DNA of 64,000 nucleotides from Nocardioides daejeonensis (GCF_003194585.1 NZ_QHKZ01000005.1:62001-126000); one strand, 5' to 3'; positions 27,049 to 37,671 are shown, counted from the stretch's first letter. Numbers and translations are program-made. The notes: generated by a model from the sequence alone, not told the origin.

Positions 27049-27065
27049 GTGGAGAATCCCACAAG
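27049..27065 (-). promoter_or_regulatory. CTTGTGGG motif, copy B (before the PucR gene)
   Basis: In the sense of the PucR gene the site reads CTTGTGGGATTCTCCAC, a near palindrome, ending about 20 bases before the GTG start. Candidate self-regulatory PucR site by its resemblance to copies A and C. Confidence 0.55.
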
Positions 27066-27132
27066 GATCGGCAAGGGGATCTGTTCCAGATCCCACGTCC
27101 GAGGCCGCGGGGCGGACTTAGGTTCCTTGGCT

Positions 27133-27792
27133 GTGACCACCCCGACCATGACCACGCTTGCGATGACCGATGCCTCCCGTGAGGCGTTCTCGATGCTCCG
27201 CGACCCCAGCAACCTGCACTGGTACGTCGTCACGTTCTTCGGGATCGTCATGTACGTCTACGCCACCGAGGTGGAGCGCAAGCGGTGGGACATCATCGCG
27301 GCCGGCCTCGCGTTCTTCCTGATGGACGTCTTCAACGAGCTGATCAACTCCGCCTGGTTCCACGCGAGTGGGCGGGCGCCACTTTGGACGATCACCGGCG
27401 ACACCGCCTATCTGATCCTGATCGGCTGGACGATCGAGATCGTCTTCCTCTTCCTGATCTCGGGGATCGAGTTCGTGAAGTTCCTGCCGTCCGACAAGTC
27501 GCTGCGAATCTTCGGCGTACCGAACCGGTGGGTCTTCATCACCTGGTGGTCGTGTGTCTGCGTCTTCGTCGAGGTGCTGCTGCACCGCGCGGGGATCTTC
27601 CACTGGTCGTGGTGGTTCTGGGACGAGCCGTTCCTGCTGCCGATCGTCGTCTTCGGCTACGGCACGTTCTTCTGGATTGCCGCGACCGTCTTCGACATGC
27701 ACTCGCATCGGCGCCGCTATGCCGTGGTCGGCGCGATGGCAGCAGTCGACCTGGTGCTCGCGATCGGGTTGGGATTCGCCGGCTGGCTGTAG
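27133..27792 (+). CDS. multi-pass membrane protein of unknown function
   Basis: A 219-residue protein from GTG 27133 with six likely transmembrane segments, among them WYVVTFFGIVMYVYA, LILIGWTIEIVFLFLISGI and FGYGTFFWIAATVFD. It is rich in Trp and Phe, with conserved-looking NELINSAWFH and HWSWWFWDEPF. I do not recognise the family with confidence. It is divergent from the PucR regulator and shares its 104-base control region, so it could be a PucR target. The frame is open upstream to 27049, but that part overlaps the regulatory motif. Confidence 0.68.
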   Translation: MTTPTMTTLAMTDASREAFSMLRDPSNLHWYVVTFFGIVMYVYATEVERKRWDIIAAGLAFFLMDVFNELINSAWFHASGRAPLWTITGDTAYLILIGWTIEIVFLFLISGIEFVKFLPSDKSLRIFGVPNRWVFITWWSCVCVFVEVLLHRAGIFHWSWWFWDEPFLLPIVVFGYGTFFWIAATVFDMHSHRRRYAVVGAMAAVDLVLAIGLGFAGWL

Positions 27793-27819
27793 CAGTGGCA
27801 GGCGCACGCGGGCCGGGCG

Positions 27820-28374
27820 CTAGGGGGTGTCGAGCCCCAGCGCCCGCCACGACATCGCCTCGAGCATTCCGCGCAGCTGCTTCGCGGGAACCAGGCTGGA
27901 GTGCGGGGTCGAGTTGAGCAGTCCGAAGTTGGCGTGTGCCATGGCGCGAGCCCGGGCCAGGGTGAGATCGGGGTCCAGTGCGCGAAGCTGCTCGGCCCAC
28001 AGGTCGACGTACTCGCGCTGCAGGGTCCGTACCTTCTCGCGTGCCTCGGCGGGGAGCGACTCCCAGTCGCGTTCCTGCACGACGATGAGGGCGCGGTGGT
28101 TGATCGCGAAGTCGATGTGCCAGGAGACCAGGGCAGCGAGGGCGCCGCGTGGATCGGGATTCGCCTCGACCCGGTGCCGTCCCTCGCCGAGCAGCTCCTC
28201 GCTGATGCCGACGAGCATCGCCGCGAGCACGGCGTCCTTGGCCGGGAAGTGCTTGTAGAGGGCCGGGCCGCTGATCCCGCAGGCGGCGCCGATCTCGCTC
28301 ACGGAGACGCCGTGGAAGCCGCGGGCTGCGAACAGCTCCGCGGCGGTCGCGAGGATCTGTTCACGGCGGGACAC
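27820..28374 (-). CDS. TetR-family regulator, SACE_7040 type
   Basis: A 184-residue TetR protein from a GTG start. The DNA-binding part is AAELFAARGFHGVSVSEIG and SGPALYKHFPAKDAVLA. The C-terminal part (WHIDFAINHRALIVVQERDW and the following VRTLQREYVDLW) is the type found in actinobacterial SACE_7040-like regulators, which often lie beside branched-chain amino acid or acyl-CoA carboxylase operons. The methylcrotonyl-CoA carboxylase operon starts 1.5 kb away, so this is a candidate regulator of it. That link is inference. Confidence 0.82.
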   Translation of the reverse strand: MSRREQILATAAELFAARGFHGVSVSEIGAACGISGPALYKHFPAKDAVLAAMLVGISEELLGEGRHRVEANPDPRGALAALVSWHIDFAINHRALIVVQERDWESLPAEAREKVRTLQREYVDLWAEQLRALDPDLTLARARAMAHANFGLLNSTPHSSLVPAKQLRGMLEAMSWRALGLDTP

Positions 28375-28410
28375 GACCGTCAGCCTAAACGGAGCGTGGC
28401 TGCGAGGCGG

Positions 28411-29055
28411 TCAGCGGAGTCCGAGCGTCGACACCTGCCGACGAAGCAACGCGGCGAAGAGGTGGTCGGCCGGATCGGCGGTGCCGACCAGATGACCGGC
28501 GAGTTCGAGGGAGACGGCACCGATCAGGGCGCCCAGCTCGGTGAGGACGGCTGCGGCGCCCGAGGGCTCGACGTCGTCGGCGAGATCGAGCAGCACGTCC
28601 ATCTGGGCTCGCAGTGCGGGTGCTCCGAAGCCAGGGACGGCTTGCGTGGCACCTGCTGCCACGAAGGGCGCGGCCACTGCGGCTGCGGCCGGCACGGTCT
28701 CAGGTGGGGCGACGTACCCGGGGAGCGGGGTGCCGTAGATCAGTTGGAACTCGTGGGGGTTGGCCAGTGCCCAGGCGCGGAGCGCTTCGCCCAGGGCGGT
28801 CCACCGCGTGGCCCGGGTACGGCGGCCCTCAGCTGCCTTCGTCAGGGTCGCGGCGAGGTTCCCGTAGCTCTCCACCACCATCGCGGTCAGGAGCGCCTCT
28901 CGAGTCGGGAAGTAGCGGTAGATGGCCGAGGAGACCATGCCGACCTCGCGAGCGACGGCGCGCATGGAGAGCCCGCTGCCGTGCTCGGCGATCTCGGTGC
29001 GCGCCGCGGCAAGGATCGCCGCCACGTTGCTGGCGCGGGTCTCGGCTCGGGACAT
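28411..29055 (-). CDS. TetR/AcrR family transcriptional regulator
   Basis: A 214-residue TetR protein from ATG 29055, preceded by GAGGAG at good distance; a GTG at 29061 is also in frame. The helix-turn-helix part has GLSMRAVAREVGMVSSAIYR and YFPTREALL. The C-terminal part contains a WHG-like core (RAWALANPHEFQLIYGTPLPG). It is divergent from a small membrane protein gene. The gap holds two copies of an AGAGCA-C-TGCTCT palindrome, so it likely represses itself and the neighbour. Confidence 0.88.
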   Translation of the reverse strand: MSRAETRASNVAAILAAARTEIAEHGSGLSMRAVAREVGMVSSAIYRYFPTREALLTAMVVESYGNLAATLTKAAEGRRTRATRWTALGEALRAWALANPHEFQLIYGTPLPGYVAPPETVPAAAAVAAPFVAAGATQAVPGFGAPALRAQMDVLLDLADDVEPSGAAAVLTELGALIGAVSLELAGHLVGTADPADHLFAALLRRQVSTLGLR

Positions 29056-29098
29056 CGGCACTCCTCCTCAGGTCATCACACCTAGTCTGCCACAACAG

Positions 29099-29111
29099 AG
29101 AGCACTGCTCT
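29099..29111. promoter_or_regulatory. TetR operator candidate, site 1
   Basis: Perfect palindrome AGAGCACTGCTCT with a central C, on the TetR-gene side of the divergent gap. Its centre (29105) is 52 bases, five helical turns, from the centre of site 2. Confidence 0.75.
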
Positions 29112-29149
29112 TGAAATGGGTGGCATCCGTATGGCACTCTGGCGAAAAC

Positions 29150-29164
29150 GAGAGCACTGCTCTC
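29150..29164. promoter_or_regulatory. TetR operator candidate, site 2
   Basis: GAGAGCACTGCTCTC, the same palindrome with one more matched base on each side. It lies 6 to 20 bases before the AGGAGG of the membrane-protein gene, where a bound repressor would block its promoter or transcript start. Confidence 0.75.
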
Positions 29165-29180
29165 TTATGAAGGAGGGTTC

Positions 29181-29843
29181 GTGGAGAGTCGAGAGATTGA
29201 TCGCCGCCTTGCCGGCGCGTTGCTGGGAAGCGGACTGCTGATGGCGGCCTATCTGCTGCTCCGGCCCTATGGCGACGCCGAGGGTCTGAATGCTGACGCT
29301 GCCGACGCGTTCGCCTCGTCGTGGTGGGTGGTGGCCCACGTGTGTGGCGCGGTTGCGTTGACGTTGCTGGTCGTAACTGCGCGCCGGGTGTCGGTGCTGG
29401 CGGCCGGTCGCGCAGGTGCGGTTGCGCGTCTGGCTGGCACGTGGGGCTTGGCTCTCGTGCTGCCCTACTGCGGAGCCGAGACGTTCGGGCTGCATGCGGT
29501 CGGCTCCGCGGCTCAGTCCGATCCCGTGCTGATCGAGATCGCGGACGACGTGCGCAACCAGCCGGTCGCGATCACCCTCTTCGGGGTCGGCCTGCTGTTG
29601 CTGGCGAGCGCCGCGGTAGCGCTCGCCCTGGCCTGGCGGTCGACAGGTGCGCGGTCGAGGGCGGCCGGGCTCTACGGGCTGCTCTTCGCCCTGGTCCTGC
29701 CGCAGTTCTTCCTGCCGCCGGCCGGCCGTATGGCCTTCGGTGTCGCATGTGCGGTGGCGGCCTCGGCCTGGGTGGTCGAGCTGCTTCGCGGGGCCCGGGT
29801 GGAACCTGGGGTTGCGTCACGCGGATCGGTTAGCAATCATTAA
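29181..29843 (+). CDS. membrane protein, likely TetR target, function unknown
   Basis: A 220-residue protein from GTG 29181 with a strong AGGAGG upstream. About five or six transmembrane helices are seen, for example LAGALLGSGLLMAAYLLL, WVVAHVCGAVALTLLVV and AAGLYGLLFALVLPQFFLPP. No family is recognised. Paired operators and a divergent TetR gene suggest inducible expression. The stop TAA is three bases before the methylcrotonyl-CoA carboxylase beta gene, so read-through into that operon is likely. Confidence 0.72.
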   Translation: MESREIDRRLAGALLGSGLLMAAYLLLRPYGDAEGLNADAADAFASSWWVVAHVCGAVALTLLVVTARRVSVLAAGRAGAVARLAGTWGLALVLPYCGAETFGLHAVGSAAQSDPVLIEIADDVRNQPVAITLFGVGLLLLASAAVALALAWRSTGARSRAAGLYGLLFALVLPQFFLPPAGRMAFGVACAVAASAWVVELLRGARVEPGVASRGSVSNH

Positions 29844-29845
29844 CC
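29828..29845. promoter_or_regulatory. inverted repeat before the mcc operon (candidate operator with leaderless promoter)
   Basis: GGTTAGCAATCATTAACC has 5-base perfect outer arms (GGTTA/TAACC) and overlaps the stop of the preceding gene, ending one base before the ATG at 29847. A TTGCGT at 29812 lies 17 bases before AATCAT, which would put transcription start at or near the ATG. It resembles sites of TetR regulators of branched-chain catabolism. The match is suggestive, not proven. Confidence 0.45.
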
Positions 29846-29846
29846 C

Positions 29847-31451
29847 ATGAGCGAGATGAGGGAGCTGGTCGGCGACCTACGCACGCGACTCAGGCGAGCC
29901 CATGAGGGCGGGTCCGAGTCGGCGCGGCGCAAGCACACCGACCGCGGCAAGCTGTTGGTCCGTGCTCGGGTGGAGCACCTGCTCGATCCTGGCAGCCCCT
30001 TCCTGGAGTTCAGCGCCCTCGCCGCCACCGGGATGTACGGCGCTCCCGATGCCAGCGGCACCAGCGATCCGGTGCCCAGTGCGGGCATCGTGACCGGCAT
30101 GGGCATGGTCAGCGGACGGCTCTGCGTGGTGATCGCGAACGACGCCACCGTGAAGGGCGGCACCTACTACCCGATCACGGTCAAGAAGCACCTGCGGGCG
30201 CAGGAGATCGCCCGGGCAAACCGACTCCCGGTGATCTCGCTGGTCGACTCCGGCGGCGCCTTCCTGCCGATGCAGGACGACGTCTTCCCCGACAAGGAGC
30301 ACTTCGGCCGGATCTTCTTCAACCAGGCCAACATGAGCGCCGAGCAGATCCCCCAGCTGGCCGCTGTCATGGGCTCCTGCACGGCGGGTGGTGCCTACGT
30401 GCCGGCGATGTCGGACGAGACCGTCATCGTCAAGGAGCAGGGCACGATCTTCCTCGGTGGACCGCCGCTGGTGAAGGCCGCGACCGGTGAGGTCGTCACG
30501 GCCGAGGAGCTCGGTGGTGGCGACGTACATGCCCGGACCTCCGGCGTCGTCGACCACCTCGCCGTCGACGACCTGCATGCACTGGCGATCCTGCGCGAGA
30601 TCATGGAGACGGTGCCGGGTCTCGACAGGCTCGACCACCGGGGAAGCAGGCTCGACCACCGGGGACCCGCATCGGAGATCGAGGAGCCGGCCGAGGATCC
30701 CGAGGGCCTCTATGACGTGGTGCCGACCGACACACGCACGCCGTACGACGTCCGCGAGGTGATTCGGCGGATCGTCGACGGCAGCCGGTTCGCCGAGTTC
30801 AAGCAGCTCTACGCCGAGACTCTGGTCTGCGGGTTCGCGAAGATCTGGGGTCATCAGGTCGGGATCGTGGCCAACAACGGGATCCTCTTCGGTGAGTCTG
30901 CCCGCAAGGGCGCGCACTTCATCGAGCTGTGCAACCAGCGCGGCATCCCGCTGGTCTTCCTGCAGAACATCACCGGCTTCATGGTCGGCCGCGAGTACGA
31001 GAACGGCGGCATCGCTCGCGACGGCGCCAAGCTCGTCACGGCGGTCGCCTGTTCGGTGGTGCCGAAGTTCACCGTCGTCATCGGCGGTTCGTTCGGAGCA
31101 GGCAACTACGGCATGTGTGGTCGCGCCTACGACCCGCGGTTCCTGTGGATGTGGCCCAATGCCCGGATCTCGGTCATGGGCGGCGAGCAGGCAGCCACGG
31201 TGCTCGCGACAGTGAAGCGCGACGGCATCGAGGCGCGTGGTGAGCAATGGTCGGTCGAGGACGAGGAGACCTTCAAGGCCCCGATCCGCGATCAGTACGA
31301 GGCGCAGGGCTCGCCCTACTACTCCACCGCGCGGCTCTGGGACGACGGGGTGATCGACCCGGTCGACACCCGACGTGTGCTCGGCATGGGCCTGATGGCC
31401 GCGGCCCACGCACCGGTGCCAGCCCCCTCCTACGGCGTCTTCAGGATGTGA
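29847..31451 (+). CDS. methylcrotonyl-CoA carboxylase, carboxyltransferase (beta) subunit
   Basis: A 534-residue biotin-dependent carboxyltransferase. N-domain: ERLDH-like start, [20 protein letters not shown] (about 106-125), [15 protein letters not shown] and [16 protein letters not shown], all typical of 3-methylcrotonyl- or geranyl-CoA carboxylase beta. C-domain: [20 protein letters not shown] and [16 protein letters not shown]. It transfers the carboxyl group from biotin to 3-methylcrotonyl-CoA in leucine breakdown. Residues about 257-272 ([17 protein letters not shown] region) are encoded by an inserted copy of a dispersed DNA repeat. They fall in the variable linker between the two domains, so activity is probably kept. 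HMG-CoA lyase downstream supports the leucine pathway. Confidence 0.92.
   Translation: MSEMRELVGDLRTRLRRAHEGGSESARRKHTDRGKLLVRARVEHLLDPGSPFLEFSALAATGMYGAPDASGTSDPVPSAGIVTGMGMVSGRLCVVIANDATVKGGTYYPITVKKHLRAQEIARANRLPVISLVDSGGAFLPMQDDVFPDKEHFGRIFFNQANMSAEQIPQLAAVMGSCTAGGAYVPAMSDETVIVKEQGTIFLGGPPLVKAATGEVVTAEELGGGDVHARTSGVVDHLAVDDLHALAILREIMETVPGLDRLDHRGSRLDHRGPASEIEEPAEDPEGLYDVVPTDTRTPYDVREVIRRIVDGSRFAEFKQLYAETLVCGFAKIWGHQVGIVANNGILFGESARKGAHFIELCNQRGIPLVFLQNITGFMVGREYENGGIARDGAKLVTAVACSVVPKFTVVIGGSFGAGNYGMCGRAYDPRFLWMWPNARISVMGGEQAATVLATVKRDGIEARGEQWSVEDEETFKAPIRDQYEAQGSPYYSTARLWDDGVIDPVDTRRVLGMGLMAAAHAPVPAPSYGVFRM
30617..30665. repeat. dispersed repeat, copy 2 (inside the carboxylase beta gene)
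   Basis: GGTCTCGACAGGCTCGACC and a second CAGGCTCGACCACCGGGGA unit, about 49 bases in all, read in frame as [16 protein letters not shown]. The core GCTCGACCACCGG is the same as in copies at 31459 and 50160. Confidence 0.9.
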
Positions 31452-31456
31452 GAACG

Positions 31457-33456
<2,000 letters not shown>

Positions 33457-33457
<1 letters not shown>

Positions 33458-34410
33458 TGGCTCGTCCAGCGCTGCCGATGGAGCAGACCGAGGCCGGGCT
33501 GCCGGAACGGGTCACGATCTGGGAGGTCGGGCCGCGCGACGGCCTGCAGAACGAGAAGACCGTCGTGCCGGTGGAGGTGAAGGCGGAGTTCATTCGTCGA
33601 CTGCTGGCGGCTGGGCTCCCGATCGTGGAGGCGACCAGTTTCGTGCATCCGCGTTGGGTGCCGCAGCTGGCTGACGCCGCCGAACTGATGAGCGGGCTGG
33701 GCGAGGCCGGCCGGGACCTTCCGGTGCTCGTCCCGAACGAGCGCGGGCTGGACCGGGCTCTCGAGCTCGGGTTGCGTCACGTCGCGATCTTCGGTTCCGC
33801 CACCGAGACCTTCGCGCAACGCAACCTGAACCGTGACCTGGAGAGCCAGTTCGCCATGTTCGAGCCCACGGTGCGCCGCGCCCGGGAGGCGGGTCTCGAC
33901 GTCCGTGCGTACGTGTCGATGTGCTTCGGCGACCCCTGGGAGGGTGCTGTGCCCATCGAGCAGGTCGTGATGGTGGGCTGTCGCCTGCTCGACCTTGGCG
34001 CCTCCCAGCTCAGCCTCGGAGACACTATCGGCGTCGGGACTCCCGGTCATGTGACGGCGCTCGTGCGCGCGTTCGCCGCTGCCGGAGTAGGCACCGAGCG
34101 CCTGGCGGTGCACTTCCACGACACCTACGGACAGGCGCTCGCCAACGCACACGCGGCGTTGCTCGCTGGCGTGACGACCTTCGATGCCAGTGCCGGTGGT
34201 CTCGGCGGCTGCCCGTATGCGGAGAGCGCCACCGGCAACCTCGCCACCGAGGACCTGGTGTGGATGTTGCGCGGCCTCGGGGTCGAGTCCGGGGTGGACC
34301 TGCCGGCCCTGGTCGCGACCAGCGTGTGGATGGCGGAGCAGCTCGGCCGGCCCAGCCCCTCCCGGGTAGTGCAGGCGCTCGGGACCCGTGGGGCAGAATC
34401 GGGCGCATGA
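33457..34410 (+). CDS. hydroxymethylglutaryl-CoA lyase
   Basis: A 317-residue TIM-barrel lyase. Its ATG shares one base with the alpha-subunit stop. Signatures: WEVGPRDGLQNEKTVV (about 24-39, with the metal-binding Asp), TSFVHPRWVPQLADA, and the C-terminal GGLGGCPYAESATGN, with the catalytic Cys and metal-binding residues. It splits HMG-CoA into acetoacetate and acetyl-CoA, the last step of leucine degradation, and so completes the pathway begun by the carboxylase genes upstream. The missing methylglutaconyl-CoA hydratase and isovaleryl-CoA dehydrogenase are not in this string. Confidence 0.93.
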
Positions 34411-35513
34411 GCTCACCGGTCGTCTTCGTGCACGTCGGTGCGCCGAAGACCGGCACGACTCATCTCCAGGACCGGCTCACCCGCAACGCCGCGCGCCTCG
34501 CCGCCCACGACGTGCACTTCCCCGACCGTCTCCGGCCGGGCGACGCCGCGTTCTTCCACTTCCAGGCGGCGCTCGACCTGCTCGACCAGGACTGGGGTGG
34601 TCCGCCGGGCCACGCGCAGGGCGCCTGGTCGGCGATGGCGCGCCAGGTACGTCGCCGCTCGGGCACGGTCGTCATCTCCCACGAGATCCTCGCGGGAGCG
34701 AAGCCTCGGCACGTCGCCCGCCTCCGCGCGGATCTCGACGGTGCGGAGCTGCACGTCGTCTACACGGTGCGCGACCTCGCCCGCCAGCTGCCGGCTGCCT
34801 GGCAGGAGAGCATCAAGCAGGGCCGCTCGTGGAGTTTCGCCCGTTTCCTGGAGCGCGCCCAGGAGGGTGGCCCGTGGTTCATGAAGGCGTTCGACCTGCC
34901 ACGGGTGCTCACCCGGTGGTCGCGCGACCTGCCGCCCGAGCGGGTGCATGTGATCACGGTGCCGCGCCCCGGTGCCCCGGCCGATGAGCTCTGGTTGCGC
35001 TTCTGCGCCACGGTGGGGATCGATCCGGGCCATGCTCCTGAGTCCGCGCACCGGCACAACGAGTCGATGGGGATCGAGCAGGCTCAGGTGCTGCGGCAGC
35101 TCAACGCGTCGCTGGAGCGGCACGCCGGCCATGCCCAGGGCAGGCGCCGCGGGGGTGACCTCGACCAGCTGATGATGCGCATGGTCGAGCAGGGCGCCTT
35201 CGCTGGCGGCCGGCGTGCCATCACGCTTCCGCCCGACCTGTACGACTGGGCGAACGCACACAGTGAGCGCTGGATCTCCTGGCTCTCGGGCTCCGGCGTC
35301 GACGTCGTGGGCGATCTCGACGAGCTCCGCCCGGAGCGTCCAGCAGTGGACGCGCGCTGGCATGACCCGGATCGGCCGCGTAAGGGCAGGATGACCGAGG
35401 TGAGCATCGACGTACTGGCCGACTTCGCGCGCGAAGCCGCTCGACGCAACGCGCCGGAGCAGGCACTGGCGCCCCGTGTGCGCCGGACCATCACCAGGTT
35501 GACGCCCTCGTGA
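34407..35513 (+). CDS. sulfotransferase-like protein (P-loop, PAPS-type)
   Basis: A 368-residue protein whose ATG overlaps the HMG-CoA lyase stop (ATGA). The N-terminus HVGAPKTGTTHLQDRL (about 9-24) matches the PAPS 5'-phosphosulfate loop of sulfotransferases. VVISHEIL, YTVRDLARQLPAAWQE and the later EQAQVLRQLN follow the order seen in this family, with TVRD like the PAPS 3'-phosphate loop. The acceptor is unknown. A paralogue with the same layout lies two genes down (36472). Confidence 0.8.
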   Translation: MSSPVVFVHVGAPKTGTTHLQDRLTRNAARLAAHDVHFPDRLRPGDAAFFHFQAALDLLDQDWGGPPGHAQGAWSAMARQVRRRSGTVVISHEILAGAKPRHVARLRADLDGAELHVVYTVRDLARQLPAAWQESIKQGRSWSFARFLERAQEGGPWFMKAFDLPRVLTRWSRDLPPERVHVITVPRPGAPADELWLRFCATVGIDPGHAPESAHRHNESMGIEQAQVLRQLNASLERHAGHAQGRRRGGDLDQLMMRMVEQGAFAGGRRAITLPPDLYDWANAHSERWISWLSGSGVDVVGDLDELRPERPAVDARWHDPDRPRKGRMTEVSIDVLADFAREAARRNAPEQALAPRVRRTITRLTPS

Positions 35514-36475
35514 CGGGCACCGACGCGCGCGGTTGGGGGTGGGTAGCGCACCTCCGCGAGGGTGGGTGCACCCCGTGGGCCGAGTTCACCGGCACGGCCG
35601 CCCCCGATGCCGGCCCGTTCCCCGGCGCCGCGCAGCTCGAGCTGGCCCGCCGGGTCAACCTCGCCGGCGGCTCGACTGACGTCGTACGCCGCATCCTCGG
35701 CACCGGAGCGCCGGCGCGCGGGCGTCAGGAGTTCCTGCTGCGCGGCGCGGTCGCGGAGCGCGACTACGGCCCGCGCCCGGTCGATCCGAGCGAGGTGCCG
35801 CCGGCGGAGCTGGTGCGGGTCGCGGTGGGTGCTCTCGCCGAGCAATTGGCCCGGGCACCACGACTCCCCGCACCGGCACCACAGCGGCGACGCCGCTGCG
35901 CGCGCGGCAGCGGGGTGCTGGCGTTGCCGCTGGCGCCCGTCGACGCCTTGCTGTACGACGTGTGGGCGAGTCGGGCGGCACGTGGCCCGGTGTTGCCGTG
36001 GCCGCAGTGGACGGTCCGCTCTGCGCACCTGGAGCGGGTGCCTGCCGCGCTGCGCTTCCGCCGGCGTGGCGAGGAGTGGCGTGCCACGGGCTTTCGGCGC
36101 CGGGTCGAGCTCACCGCCGCGGCTCTGGGTCCCGTCATCGAACCCGAGGCGGTCGAGGTCGTGCGGAAGGTGCAGCCGCTGCTCGGCGGCCTCGTCGACC
36201 CCACCCGTCGTGCGGAGCTGGTCGACCGGGTGTTGCGGCCCTGGATGGAAGCGCGCACCGGGGGCACGGCGTTGGTGGTTCCGGAGGAGGCCAGGGCATG
36301 GGCACGCGGCGTCGCGGAGGGAATCGCGGCAGACGTCCGTCGTGCTGGATACCCTGTGCGCGGAGACCTGGGGACCTTGTGGGCCATGGCGGAGGCCGGA
36401 CGGGCCCGTCCGCTCGGTGAGCGTGTTCTCGAGGTGACGGTGCAGGTGTTGTGCGACGGATGGGAGACGCGGTGA
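35510..36475 (+). CDS. unknown protein between two sulfotransferase-like genes
   Basis: A 321-residue protein from a GTG that overlaps the upstream stop (GTGA) and whose own stop overlaps the next start in the same way. It has no signal peptide or membrane span. It is Arg-rich with basic segments (PAPQRRRRCARGSG; FRRRGEEWRATGFRRRVELT) and has a helical C-terminal part. GWGWVAHLREGGCTPW at about residues 8-23 may be a conserved start. I do not recognise a family. The strict coupling suggests it works with, or is needed in step with, both sulfotransferase-like proteins. Confidence 0.7.
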   Translation: MTGTDARGWGWVAHLREGGCTPWAEFTGTAAPDAGPFPGAAQLELARRVNLAGGSTDVVRRILGTGAPARGRQEFLLRGAVAERDYGPRPVDPSEVPPAELVRVAVGALAEQLARAPRLPAPAPQRRRRCARGSGVLALPLAPVDALLYDVWASRAARGPVLPWPQWTVRSAHLERVPAALRFRRRGEEWRATGFRRRVELTAAALGPVIEPEAVEVVRKVQPLLGGLVDPTRRAELVDRVLRPWMEARTGGTALVVPEEARAWARGVAEGIAADVRRAGYPVRGDLGTLWAMAEAGRARPLGERVLEVTVQVLCDGWETR

Positions 36476-37671
36476 GCCGGAAGCGGGTGCTCCTGCATGT
36501 GGGGACGCCGAAGACCGGGACCTCCTATCTCCAGGACGTGCTGTTCAACAATCGTCCGACGCTACGGGCCGCGGGCATCAGTTACCCGGCCGAGCGGTTC
36601 GACGGGCAGTTCCTCGCGGCTCTCGACCTGATGCGGCTCCCCTGGGGCGGCCTCGAGCAGGAGGCCGTCGGCGCCTGGGACGAGCTCGCTGACCGCACAC
36701 GCAAGTGGAGCGGCACCACGATCATCAGTCACGAGATCCTGGCGAACGCCTCCCGGCCACAGGTGCAGCGCGCCCTCGAGTCGCTCGGCCATCCGGAGAC
36801 CGAGGTGCACGTCGTCCTCTCGGTGCGTGACCTGGTCCGGCAGATACCTGCGGAGTGGCAGGAGAACGTGAAGCACCGCCGCACGATCGGCTTCCGGCGC
36901 TTCCTCGACGAACTGCAGGACCCGGAGCGCGAGGGCCGGATCGCCAGTTGGTTCTGGTCGGTCCAGGAGGTGCCCGAGATCCTCGACCGTTGGGCCGGCG
37001 ACCTGCCCCCCGAGCAGGTGCATGTGGTGACGGTGCCGCCGTCCGGCTCGGACAGCTCGATGCTGTGGGACAGGTTCGCGCGCGTCTTCGGGTTGGCCGG
37101 ACTCGATCTCGACCTGCACGTGGAGCGGGTGAATCCGTCGATGGGGGTGCCCGAGACGTCCCTGGTCCGCAAGATCAACAAGCGGGTCAACGACTCGGTG
37201 GAGCCTGCTCACTACCGACCACTGGTGCGCGAGCTCCTCGCTCACCAGACTCTCTCGAAGCGCCGTGGCTCACCGCGTCTGGCGCTCCCGCCCGACGTGT
37301 GGGAGTGGGCGCGCGACCTGTCGGAATCGTGGGTGGAGGAGATCCGCGCCCGCGGCGTCGACGTCGTCGGCGACCTCGCTGACCTGCTGCCGGGCGCCGA
37401 GCCGGCCGAGTTCTTCGACCCGGATCGCCCGCGGCCGCGTCAGGTCAACCGGGCTGCACTCGACGCCATCGAGGCGCTGCTCCGTGAGGGCGTGCGACAG
37501 CGCGAGCTGGAGGAGGAGCTGCGTGCCCGGGTCGCCGACCTCGAGCAGGCCCTCGAGCGCGCCTACCTGCGCCCCACCTACCGGGCGCGGGAGAAGGCAG
37601 TGCGCAAGCTCGAGGACTCCGGCCTCGGTCGCGGGATGATGAGCACCTACCGCCGAGTCCGGGGACGCTGA
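36472..37671 (+). CDS. sulfotransferase-like protein with C-terminal coiled coil
   Basis: A 399-residue paralogue of the 34407 gene product, from a GTG overlapping the previous stop. Shared marks: LLHVGTPKTGTSYLQDVL (about 7-24), TIISHEILANASRP, LSVRDLVRQIPAEWQENVKH and LPPEQVHVVTVP. An added tail (about 340-399) has a heptad-like coil, ELEEELRARVADLEQALERA, then a basic end. Presumed sulfate transfer from PAPS to an unknown acceptor. The 3' end overlaps the convergent EcsC gene by 25 bases. Confidence 0.8.
   Translation: MSRKRVLLHVGTPKTGTSYLQDVLFNNRPTLRAAGISYPAERFDGQFLAALDLMRLPWGGLEQEAVGAWDELADRTRKWSGTTIISHEILANASRPQVQRALESLGHPETEVHVVLSVRDLVRQIPAEWQENVKHRRTIGFRRFLDELQDPEREGRIASWFWSVQEVPEILDRWAGDLPPEQVHVVTVPPSGSDSSMLWDRFARVFGLAGLDLDLHVERVNPSMGVPETSLVRKINKRVNDSVEPAHYRPLVRELLAHQTLSKRRGSPRLALPPDVWEWARDLSESWVEEIRARGVDVVGDLADLLPGAEPAEFFDPDRPRPRQVNRAALDAIEALLREGVRQRELEEELRARVADLEQALERAYLRPTYRAREKAVRKLEDSGLGRGMMSTYRRVRGR

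Noticed and set aside
31247..31456. Upstream extension of the biotin carboxylase frame
   Set aside because: It overlaps the 3' end of the beta-subunit gene in another frame; ATG 31457 directly follows that gene.
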